From Rhizophagus sp. LPA8_4_AMF (lineage: Eukaryota; Glomeromycota; Glomeromycetes; Glomerales; Glomeraceae), in contig JADRCO010000922.1 of NCBI GenBank assembly GCA_021464525.1, positions 1-24,627 on the forward strand: DNA of 24,627 nt, written 5' to 3'. Positions within the stretch are counted from its first letter, which is position 1; each line of letters opens with the position of its first letter. The notes below the pieces were generated by a model, which ran no database searches, was not told where the DNA came from, and saw only the letters and a program-made list of their open reading frames with translations. A program made the translations under genes and the position numbers. Of the stretch, positions 12,729-21,480 are shown one piece after another.

Positions 12729-12805
12729 ATCCGGGTTTGGATTTCGATAATGGTTAACCCATAAATCCGGGTGATTATCATTATACGATCAAATTTGTAT
12801 AAATA
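12729..12805 (+). promoter_or_regulatory. Candidate promoter of the anthranilate synthase gene
   Basis: The octamer ATCCGGGT occurs twice (12729-12736 and 12765-12772, 36 bp apart). Between them lies a nested inverted repeat: GGATTT (12739-12744) pairs with AAATCC (12763-12768) around the palindrome GGTTAACC (12752-12759). A TATAAATA sequence at 12798-12805 lies about 45 bp before the start codon. This fits a small promoter with two factor sites, but no Gcn4-type TGACTCA was seen and the function is inferred only from position. Confidence 0.4.
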
Positions 12806-12848
12806 TTAACGTGCGGTCTAAGCATCGGTCGTAGGACTTTTCGCAAGA

Positions 12849-14696
12849 ATGGTATGTTCTTTAAGGTTCAACTATTTTTTGAATGTTATAACCATTTATA
12901 ATTTTTGGCTTTTAAAAATAGTATGTCTTCAAACCTTCGCTTCAAGAAATTCACGATATTATCAAAACTTCCCAAGGAAATACAATACCTATTTATGCCC
13001 AAATACCAGCAGATTTACTTACACCTGTAATTGCTTACTTGCGCATTTCAGCTAAAAGCCAGTTTTCTTTTTTATTTGAATCTGTGGTTGGAGGTGAAAA
13101 AATAGGACATTATTCTTTTCTTGGTTCAGGTAATGCAAACAATAAAATAACCTTTTTTTGCATTAAATTAAATTAATCTTATTTTGTGCCCAATATAGAT
13201 CCTTACAAAATACTGAAGACAGGCGAAAATGAAGCCATCAAAGGTGATCCTCTTACTGCTTTAGAGGAAGAGCTTAAAAATGTCAAATTTGTTCCTGTTC
13301 CTGGAATCCCTTCATTTACAGGTAATTATTGTATTTAACTTTAAAGTTATAATAACAAATTTGATATATATGTATCTCTCCTATATATTTTTAAATACAG
13401 GTGGAGCGATTGGATATATTGCATATGATTGTGTAAAATACTTTGAACCACGTACAGCACGCGAGTTGAATGATCCATTTGGATTACCAGATTCTTTTTT
13501 CTTATTCTGCGATACATTGGTCATCTTTGATCACGTTTACCAATTATTAAATGTTGTATCACATTATCGTAGCAATTCCACAGACCCAAAGGTTATTGAA
13601 TATCAATATCGTAAGGCAGTTGAGAAAATACAGCATGTATTAAATTTATTGCAAACGGATCATACACCATCAGTACCACAGGGAGAAATCCATTTGAATC
13701 AATCCTGTACATCTAATGTTGGCAAGATAGGTTATGAGGCTTTTGTAACACAGTTAAAAAAGCACATAAAGAATGGAGATATTATTCAAGCTGTTCCATC
13801 TCAAAGACTTACACGACCCACTAATTTACATCCCTTTAATGTTTATCGACATTTACGTACACTCAATCCATCACCTTATATGTTTTATTTAGATTTCAAA
13901 GATTATCAAATCGTTGGAGCATCACCAGAACTTTTAGTAAAAGTAGAAAATGATATGGTATATACTCATCCTATTGCTGGTACCCGTAAACGTGGAAAAA
14001 CACAAGAAGGTATTTATTGTTCTTTGGTTGATTTCAATATAATATTAATGTATGCATGTGATTATTTTAGAGGATGAGAAGCTTGCTAAGGAATTGCTTA
14101 ATGATCCAAAGGAGAGAGCAGAACATATCATGTTAGTCGATCTTGGAAGAAATGATGTTAATCGTGTTTGCCAACCAAAGACTGTTAAGGTTGATTCATT
14201 GATGCAAATTGAAAAATTTAGCCATGTAATGCATATTGTAAGTCATGTATCCGGTAAACTTCGACCTGAAAAGAACAGATTTGATGCATTTAGATCCATC
14301 TTTCCAGCTAGTACTGTTTCTGGTGCCCCAAAGATTAGGGCAATGGAACTTATTGCAGAACTTGAACAAGAAAAGAGAGGTGTTTATGCTGGAGCTATTG
14401 GTCATTTTGATTTTGCAAATTCAATTGATACTAGTTTAACAATCCGTACTATGCTCTTTAAAGATGGTGTTGCATATCTTCAAGCAGGTTTGTTATATAT
14501 CAAAAAGGATTTGTTATTGTTATTTTTAGCTTATCTATTAACTTTCTTTTTTTATTATATAGGTGGTGGTATAGTTTATGATAGTATAGAAGAAGAAGAA
14601 TATCAAGAAACTATTAATAAACTTAAATCTAATGTTACTTGTATTGATGAGGCAGAGCAATATTATTATAAATTACAACAAAAATCAGAAGTTTAA
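12849..14696 (+). CDS. trpE: Anthranilate synthase component I (TrpE/Trp2), 6 exons, 497 aa
   Basis: The enzyme converts chorismate and an amino donor to anthranilate, the first step of tryptophan synthesis; the glutamine amidotransferase partner is not in this window. Exons: 12849-12851, 12922-13129, 13199-13321, 13401-14009, 14071-14487, 14563-14696. All splice phases agree (1494 nt with stop). The N-terminal domain includes [14 protein letters not shown] and [15 protein letters not shown], the region that binds the tryptophan inhibitor in the family. The chorismate-binding domain shows [51 protein letters not shown] and [10 protein letters not shown], so the catalytic core looks complete. 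Length is close to yeast Trp2. The first coding exon is only the ATG: a GTATGT donor follows at once, and the ATG just inside exon 2 is out of frame. I am very sure of the family and the enzyme looks functional. Confidence 0.96.
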
Positions 14697-15289
14697 ATTT
14701 TACCAGGGATTATCAACCAACTTTAGAAACAGTATATTTATTAAAAATTTTTTCTATCCAAACTATAAGTACTGCAAGTCTAAGATCATCTATTTTATTC
14801 ATTCATATAATATAAGTTATTTAAATAGTTTTTAATATTATTTATTAATAGTTTGATTCACTAGCAGTAATTGTTATTACTGGTAATTTTTATTAATTAA
14901 ATTTTAAATTTTATTAGTTTAATTAAAAATATATTAAAAATATTCTAAATGTAATAAATCTATAAGAAGAGACTTTTAAAATCAAAAAAGGTTATTATTC
15001 AAATAATTTAAAAAAATGTAAAATTTAATTTTATTATCCATTTACTTTTAAAATTTTTACTATAATTTACAAAAATTAAAATTAATTTATTTTTTTGCTT
15101 CTATTTTTATTAAAAAATTGTTATCTTAATATTATTTTATATTTATTAATATTATTCAATTTACTTAATCAAAATATAATACTAAACTTATTATAAATTT
15201 CACTTATACTGTATAATGTTAATATATAAAATAACAGGATACTTATAGAAATAAAACAAAAAGAAAAAAAACTTTAAAATTACTTTATT
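14697..15289. other. AT-rich 3' flank of the anthranilate synthase gene
   Basis: This is very AT-rich sequence with no open frame of note. It must hold the polyadenylation region of the upstream gene. I see no repeat with clear borders until the direct repeats starting at 15290. Confidence 0.5.
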
Positions 15290-15433
15290 AGTACTACTAT
15301 TTATTTATTTATTTTTTTATTTATCTTTGCAAGTTCAAAACTTTATTAAAAGTAAATAATGTAAAGTGAAAATACATTGAAAAGTTCCCACTTGATAAGC
15401 CAAATGTACCTGGCAAGCAGTACTACTATTTAT
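15290..15433 (-). mobile_element. Short retroposed insert with 15-bp target-site duplication
   Basis: The 15-mer AGTACTACTATTTAT occurs at 15290-15304 and again at 15419-15433, flanking 114 bp. Read on the minus strand, the insert starts CTTGCCAGGTACATTTGG, includes AATAAAG, and ends in an A-rich tail made of AAATAAAT-like repeats just before the duplication. A long direct duplication plus an A-rich 3' tail is the mark of target-primed reverse transcription. It is therefore probably a SINE, the 3' end of a LINE, or a retrocopy of some transcript. The source is not recognised, and no Pol III A or B box was seen. Confidence 0.55.
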
Positions 15434-15610
15434 ATCTATTAATAATAAGAATTAAATTAAAAATATTAATATATTCTATCATTTATTATAAAACTCTGAA
15501 TATCTCTAAAACAAATTATTAGTTATACTTTTAGGTTTAATTGGCCTATTTTTTAAAAAATTAAAAATTAGAGTTATGTAACATTTAATACAGTCTGACT
15601 TAAGATTATT

Positions 15611-15760
15611 TGCCAAAACTAGGGAGTTTTAGTATGCTGAAACTGTCAAAACTGCCAAAACTAAATTTTGGCAAGTAATTAAAAATGCTAAAATGCCAAA
15701 ACTGACATTTTGGCATAGTTTCAGCATAATGCATATTAATATTTAATTATAGTTTTGGCA
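15611..15760. mobile_element. 150-bp inverted-repeat element (MITE-like)
   Basis: The ends are exact inverted repeats: TGCCAAAACTA at the left and TAGTTTTGGCA at the right. A second inverted pair lies inside, TATGCTGAAACT on the left and AGTTTCAGCATA on the right, and the core repeats TGCCAAAACT several times. The inner pair is bounded by TA on both sides, which could be a mariner-type target site. I could not find a convincing duplication outside the outer repeats, so the true borders and superfamily are unsettled. Confidence 0.5.
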
Positions 15761-16600
15761 TTGTTTCACTTTTCTAATAGCATAATGTAAGTCATCATAT
15801 GATCACAATCAATCATATTTGAATGCAACTATAATTTTAACAATAATCTTATAATCTGCAAAAATTACTTTCATTTTTTTTATTTTTTATTTATATTATC
15901 ATTTAATACCCAAACTTTTAAATTCAGACCCTGAAATTGACTCATGTTATATGATATCCATTATAAATATTTTAAATTATTTTGCGTTCATAGATTTATT
16001 GACCAAATTTATCAAAAAAGAAGAAGTTAAATAAATAAATTTTAAAATTTTTTATTTTAATTTATATATATAATCTTAATTTTGCATATATCATTTTAAT
16101 GTTTTTTTATATTATTATAATAAAGTGAAAATATTAATAAATTTCATTATCTTAAATAATACAAACATGTTATAAATAAATTTGGATTCAAATTTGTACT
16201 CAATTTGTGTTAATAATTCTGGTAAAAAATTAGCTAATTTTAGTCAAATTTCATTAAATTTGTTGAATTTGTATTGAAATTGTATTGGTAGTTTTTTAAT
16301 TTTATTATTAGAAAATGATATTTAGCATGTGATTTAAATTTAAATTAAGAAATGTACAAACTTTACAATGTACATAATTTTTTTAAGAAATGTACAAATT
16401 ATGATTTATGTGATTTTTTAAGAAATATACTAACAATAAAGTGAATTATTTTTATATTAAAAATAAATGATATCTATATTTAAAATATCTACACATGATA
16501 CTTTAAATAATTCTCAAACTCATAAATTGACTCAATTCATTTATAACTCTAATTTCATTTTTTATAAAAAATTTACTTTAAATTATCTGTAATAACTTAT
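15761..16600. other. AT-rich intergenic sequence, no gene seen
   Basis: No open frame or strong repeat was found. A short palindrome ATATGAT/ATCATAT lies near 15799-15820. The phrase AAGAAATGTACAAA and variants recur at about 16350-16440, suggesting a small local duplication. Confidence 0.4.
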
Positions 16601-16897
16601 TGCTTATAAATGCAAAAACGTAATTGCATGTGACTTCACAATATAATTATATTATGAAGTTATATGCAACTTAGATTAGGTTATGAAGGTAACTTTATAG
16701 TCTACTGGTAACTTCATAATATAATGGTAACTTCATAGTCTATTGGTAACTTCATAATATAAAAGTAACTTTATAATAATATAATGATGATATTATAATC
16801 TAATTACATGATCTGGTAGTAACTTTATAACCTACTATCCATAATCTGATAGTGACTTCATAACCTACTTATGGGTAGCTTCTTTGCATTTATAGCA
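16601..16897. mobile_element. Inverted-repeat element with an internal 19-bp minisatellite
   Basis: TGCTTATAAATGCAAA at 16601-16616 matches the reverse complement of TTTGCATTTATAGCA at 16883-16897 apart from one extra base. Inside, GGTAACTT[C/T]ATA-type units start at 16688, 16707, 16726 and 16745, an exact 19-bp period. More diverged copies run to about 16870. Clear target duplications were not found, so this is either an old non-autonomous transposon whose interior expanded as a minisatellite, or a minisatellite that happens to lie between inverted repeats. Confidence 0.5.
16688..16763 (+). repeat. Minisatellite, four 19-bp units
   Basis: Units begin at 16688, 16707, 16726 and 16745 and alternate between two variants: GGTAACTT-ATAGTCTA and GGTAACTTCATAATATAA. 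The alternation suggests that a 38-bp pair was the unit that last duplicated. Degenerate copies follow to about 16870. Confidence 0.75.
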
Positions 16898-17012
16898 TTG
16901 TTCCAATCATTTTCTGTATAATATGATGGTAATTTCATAGTCTAATAATGGCTGAAAATGCTTTAATTTAATGGTGATATCATGATTTAATGGTGACTGC
17001 TTTCTTCTTATT

Positions 17013-17205
17013 CCTAATTCTATACATGTTGTCCAAATTATTTTGGGATGCCATAATTATAATTTGGGATGCCATAATTCATTCAGTTTATATGTAATTT
17101 ACTATATAAAATACCAAAATAATTTGGGATGCCATGATTGAATTTAGGATTTTACTTATAATTATGGCAGTCCAAAATAATTTGGATAGCATGTATACCT
17201 AATTC
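17013..17205. mobile_element. 177-bp hAT-type MITE with perfect 8-bp target duplication
   Basis: The element spans 17021-17197. CCTAATTC lies directly before it (17013-17020) and directly after it (17198-17205), an exact 8-bp duplication as made by hAT transposases. Terminal inverted repeats of about 40 bp begin TATACATG, continue into TCCAAATTATTTTGG and TGCCATAATTA, and match with only a few differences. The inside repeats ATTTGGGATGCCAT twice more in direct orientation. It has no coding capacity, so it is non-autonomous. The long, well-preserved ends and exact duplication suggest moderate to young age. Confidence 0.8.
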
Positions 17206-18090
17206 ATTTACATAATAAATTCTATATTGTTAGTATTGGCTTTCCATCCTTGTTTGAATGTCTGATTCTATTTTAAGGATACTGACACTCTGTACTTGTT
17301 TGGATGCTAGTTCTATATTGAGAATTTATACATATTTGATTGCCTTTTAAAATACTGAAATGGTATAAAAAAGAGACGACAAATGGCACAGTAAAATTTG
17401 CGATTAATTTTGGCCAATACTATACTATAATTTTAGCGATCTTTAAGCATGTGATTTGAGAATCCAGTTTGGCGCTATAGCAATGACAAGACCCTAAACA
17501 ATACTGATATAACTCACATATAGGTTTGCGTAGAATTTATATGAGATTATTTTTTAAACCTATAAATTGAGTTTGCATAGATCAAGTCAATTTTTAGGTA
17601 ACTCACATATTATATTTGCATAAAATTTATAATAGATATGTGAAATATTAAAAAAAAAAATTATTATTTTTCAGTCTTTAACAGACCATTTTGTTAAAAA
17701 TAATATATATATAAAACTTTTTTCAGTTTTTATAGACCATTTCATTAAAAAAATAAAATCAAAATTTTTTTTTTGGGTTTTAATAAGACTTGAAAAAAAT
17801 TGGACTCAAACTGATTTTTAGAAAATGTTATATAATTATATTCAAATAGTTACATTTACAAAATTTTGTATCGTAAAAATAAAATAATTACTTATAGACA
17901 TTAATTAATCTAATAATAAGTGTATTCTTTGTATTTTGATTGTTGTATCAACAATTTTATTTGAAATATTTATTTGTAATTCATTAAACTTTCTTCGTAT
18001 TCACAATCAAAAGTTGTTTAATTCTTTTAATAAATAACGATTATGAGATATTAATGATATATTAAGTATAAGAATCGGGAAAAGATCAAT
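17206..18090. other. AT-rich region with two small diverged duplications
   Basis: I see no gene. AACTCACATAT followed by TTTGC and AATTTAT-type sequence occurs at 17511-17548 and 17600-17636. A unit reading TTCAGT-TTTA-AGACCATTT-TTAAAAA occurs at about 17671-17700 and 17724-17753, with a weaker third copy near 17770. Both look like old local tandem duplications. The remainder is AT-rich filler. Confidence 0.45.
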
Positions 18091-18600
18091 TAAAATTGAA
18101 TGATTATCTGATTGATCTTTTTTTCAATCTTCAGAAATAGACCAAATGGTTCTTTTAGAACAGTATTTCTAAAAATGCAAAAGGTGTGGAAGATTAGTAT
18201 ATTTTTATTTTTTTTTTATTTTTTTGATTTTTATTTTATTTTTTTCTTTACTTACTTTATATATTCTTATTTCTTTAAGAACGATCCTTCTTTTGGAATG
18301 GTAATTTTGGTGAATTTCTAAGAATGCAAGAAAATTGGAATGGTGATGATTGGAAAATCAGGAATAAAGGTAAATGAAAAGCGGATGTAGAAAGGTTTGC
18401 TATAGAAAGTAGGAACAGCACTGATATTTCTTTATCTTTTTTCTTTAGAAACTTGCATTCAGACTTAAAATTCTCTTGTGAAAAGGGTAGGTTGAAGAGG
18501 AAGGCATTTACTATAGGAATGTCACTAATGTTCTTTTTTTTTTTTCTTAGTAAATAGCATTGGACTTGAAATTTGTTAATTCTATAAGTGTTAATTTTTT
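18091..18600 (+). repeat. Possible diverged outlier of the intron-exon satellite
   Basis: The segment repeats the style of the large array at 20.85-24.48 kb. A donor-like GGTAAA at 18369 leads to a T-rich tract and CTTTAG near 18447. A short exon-like stretch follows to GGTAGG near 18486. Then comes a hairpin-like GGAATGTCACTAATGTTC and a long T-tract ending TTCTTAG near 18550. The hairpin pairs mainly through G-U wobbles and CTAAT sits in its loop. Only two or three units are visible, so the link is tentative. Confidence 0.35.
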
Positions 18601-18879
18601 TTTATAAGTTTATTGGTAAAGATTGAAAATAATAATAATAGATTGATAAAAAATATTATTGTTTTTTTAATAAAATTGGTTGTATGGGTTATATATAATA
18701 AAAAATATATAATTTTATTTGTTTTTTCATATAAAAGTAATATGAATAAATAAAATTTTTTTAACTAAGGTTTAGTTTTGTGTAGTATTACTATGAAAAA
18801 AAAGTTGCGTAAAATTAATAGTAAACGTATACCAATCATTTGTGAATTATATTAGTATTGTTCAGGGTTCTGATGAGGT

Positions 18880-20400
18880 GGGATCGTATTTGAAAAACAA
18901 GTTGATCTGGAGTCTAATACAGTCAGTAGAATTCTAAATATAGAAGTTAAAGCTCAGCTTCCTGCAGGTACTTCTGATACACTTTTATGAAAAAGAATTG
19001 AGCAGACCAAGAAGCTCCAGATACTTTTTAATGCAATAGGTATGGATAAAATAAATCAAATTTATTCCTTTTCTGCTGATTCTATCTAAAAAATGACATA
19101 TGAAGATATCCAGTATATTATAAATAATATACCCTTTGATTATAGCATTCGTATAAAGATACAATTTTGTGACCCGAGTTCACAAAGTGATAAGAAAAAT
19201 TCTGACTTATCACATATCACCAGTTCAGATACGTCTACTGAATCTCAAGTTCTCAATGAATCTGCTCTGAAAAATTTGATATAAAGGTAGAGGTAATACC
19301 ACCTATTTCTCAACCCAATAGTCCAACTTATGACCGCATCTATTTTCGTAATAAAACATTGAATCAATATTCTACTTTATTTAGCGAATTTAGTAGTGAA
19401 AATTTTAATTATTATGGAATTACTAATGCTCTGCACGAGCCAGTCTGGCTCGAGCCAAGCTGAGCCACGGCTCATAATAAATTGGCTCGGCTCATTCAAG
19501 CTGAATTTCAGTGCAGCTCATTCGAGCTAGCTCACGAGCTATAAGCCAGCTCGCGAGCTCAAACTTTTAAATCCCATTTATAACTCAGATCAAATATTTC
19601 TTACGATGCGGCTAGAATTAAAATGACGGAATGATTAACAAAAAATTTCCTTTTTTAGAAATCACATGTAACAAAACGTCCATTTTTATGGAAAACAAAA
19701 TTTCCTTTTTGGAAATTTGTGTAATATCACATGACATCATGCGGAAATAAGCCAGCTCGAGCCAGCTCGAACCAAGCCACCTTAAAGCTTGGCTTGGCTC
19801 AGCTTAAAGCTGGCTTGAACAAGCCAGGCTCGTTTATTCTAATCGAGCTGAGCTGGCTCAAATTTTGGCTTGGCTCGGCTCAAGCTGGCTCATGCAGAGC
19901 TTTAGGAATTACTGACGAGACATTATGCCCATTATGCAAGTTAGGCCATGATGATAAGAAAAGTATAAAAGGTAGATATAAAGCTGGATCTTATTTTATT
20001 AAATGTAAACAGTATGAAATTGAGGTAACTGCATAGTCTTATTACTCCTTCCTGATCCTTTGAACTGCAGAAAATGATTTAACTATTTTTTTAAAAATAT
20101 GATAAGAAATATTAGACAGCTTTCCATTTAGAAATTTTAATTTTTTTTAAACGAATAGGTTTATATGAGAAAAAAGGAATTTAAATTAGCTCGCAATCAT
20201 ATGAAATTAAGATATATCTAAAACTGATAAAATAATAACCTCTAAATATCTGGATTGGCATGCCAAATTAAGTAGGTTACCAAGTGTTTTGACAGATAAG
20301 ATTCAGTCCAACTTATACAAAAAATATAAAAAAGAAACTGGGCATGAGCTATGGCAATTATCAGAAGATTGCCTTTTCATAAATTTGAAGCCTATTTATC
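18880..20400 (+). pseudogene. Decayed lineage-specific (Rhizophagus-type) gene, split by a MITE
   Basis: From about 18890 one frame reads VDLESNTVSRILNIEV, then RIEQTKKLQILFNAIGMDKI and SFSADSI, then TYEDIQYIINNIPFD. Stops at 18988 and 19087 interrupt it. Near 19268 the frame shifts by one base and continues FDIKVEVIPPISQPNSPTYD, RIYFRNKTLNQY and FNYYGIT. There a 481-bp MITE intervenes. Removing it with one duplication copy restores GITDETLCPLCKLGHDDKK and GRYKAGSYFIKCKQ, ending at a stop at 20034-20036. After a gap, 20240-20390 reads YLDWHAKLSRLPSVLTDKI and YKKETGHELWQLSED. I recall similar chains from expanded Rhizophagus irregularis families of unknown function; the first part resembles a helix-turn-helix and CPLC resembles half of a zinc knuckle. 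The gene has at least two stops, one frameshift and one insertion, so it is not functional. Confidence 0.65.
19416..19912. mobile_element. 481-bp GAGCC-rich hAT-type MITE with perfect 8-bp target duplication
   Basis: The element is 19424-19904, flanked by GGAATTAC at 19416-19423 and 19905-19912. The ends are inverted repeats, TAATGCTCTGCACGAGCC and GGCTCATGCAGAGCTTTA, and fit the loose hAT terminal pattern Y-A-R-N-G with an 8-bp duplication. Both subterminal zones (about 19436-19560 and 19747-19895) are packed with short GAGCCAGCTCGAGCC-like units in both orientations, probably transposase-binding sites. They stand out by high GC in this AT-rich window. The centre holds two similar AAATTTCCTTTTT-GAAAT segments. 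There is no transposase, so it is non-autonomous. It landed inside the decayed gene described at 18880-20400. Confidence 0.85.
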
Positions 20401-20849
20401 TTCTTCTGAGCAATGTGAACATCGGTTTAATTCAGATCTGCAATGATCTGTGATTTTAGCAGATTGCCGCTTTTTTTATGCAATTTTGATAAAAATCTGC
20501 ACAATACTGCAAATGCAGATTTCCAAAATTTTTTAATGACTTTTTATTTAAAAATCTGCAATAATCTCCAAAATTCCAGATTTCAAAAACACCTTGCATA
20601 AAAATTCTTTGGAGATCTTCAACTTTAATATATTGACTTTCAATAAGCTTTTATGAATAAACTTCAACAAACTTGCGAACAAAATTGTTTGATAAGTATT
20701 TGATATAATTAGCAAGTTTGTCTAATGTTTGGCTAATAATTTGCAACATGCAGGAATATCAGATTAAAAAAAGGAGTTTTTTGTAAAACGTCAGATACCT
20801 TTTTTCCTACCTGTCGAAGGTAAACAAAAAAATTTTATTTTATTTTTTG
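20401..20849. repeat. Short inverted and direct repeats between the pseudogene and the satellite
   Basis: Between 20430 and 20600 the word ATCTGCA and its complement TGCAGAT recur about six times in both orientations, as in a small degenerate foldback element. Further on, ACAAACTTGC at 20667-20676 is the exact inverted copy of GCAAGTTTGT at 20712-20721. I could not define element borders and see no coding sequence. Confidence 0.4.
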
Positions 20850-21480
20850 CTTTAATAAGTCCATAACGTCAAAGGTACAGTGTGCTCCAGACTTCAAAAA
20901 AAATTTTTTAACGAATGATAGCTAAAGTTCGTTTTGTTTTTTTTATAAGTTCAGGATGCCAAAAGTACAGATTCCGGACTTCATTTCAAAAAAAAAGAAA
21001 TTTCTTTAACGAACATCAGCTAACGTTTATTTTATTTTTTTTTATAAGTCCAGAACGCCAAAAGTACGGGTTCTGGACTCCATTTCAAAAAAAAGAAATT
21101 TCTTTAATAAACATCAGTTCACATTCGTTTTATTTTTTTTATAAGTCCAGAATGCCAAAGGTACGTGTTTCAGACTTTATTTTAAAAAAAAGAAATTTCT
21201 TTAACGAATGTCAGCTAACGTTCATTTTATTTTTTTATAAGTCCAGAACGTCAAAGGTATGTGTTTCAGACTCCATTTAGAATAAAAAAAGAAATTTCTT
21301 TAATAAACGTTAGCTCACGTTCATTTTATTTTTTTATAAGTCCAGAATGCCAATGGCTGGATTTCAGACTCCATTTCAAAGTTAAACTTTGAAAATAAAG
21401 TTATTTTAGTTTGTGTTTAATGAACATTAATATTAACGTTTATTTCAATTTTTTCACAAATTCAGAACACCAAAGCTATA
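20850..21480 (+). repeat. About 97-bp tandem satellite (left, homogeneous part of the array)
   Basis: Units start at TAAGT near 20856, 20946, 21045, 21142, 21238 and 21337, giving spacings of 90, 99, 97, 96 and 99 bp, then a more diverged copy near 21460. Each unit has the same order. First comes GTCCAGAA[C/T]GCCAAA[A/G]GTAC ending in a CTGGAC-like word. Then follow CATTTCA, an A-run, GAAATTTCTTTAA, an inverted repeat such as AACGAATGT/ACGTTCATT, and a T-run. The first block is itself an inverted repeat: in the unit at 21048-21078, GTCCAGAAC pairs with GTTCTGGAC. Here the T-run ends in ATAAG rather than TAG, so the units look like less perfect versions of the intron-exon units to the right. 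Confidence 0.8.

Noticed and set aside
20915-21280. A 121-residue open frame with internal repeats
   Set aside because: It only reflects the roughly 97-bp satellite, whose unit happens to stay open in this stretch. The product is Phe/Lys-rich repeat translation without family features.
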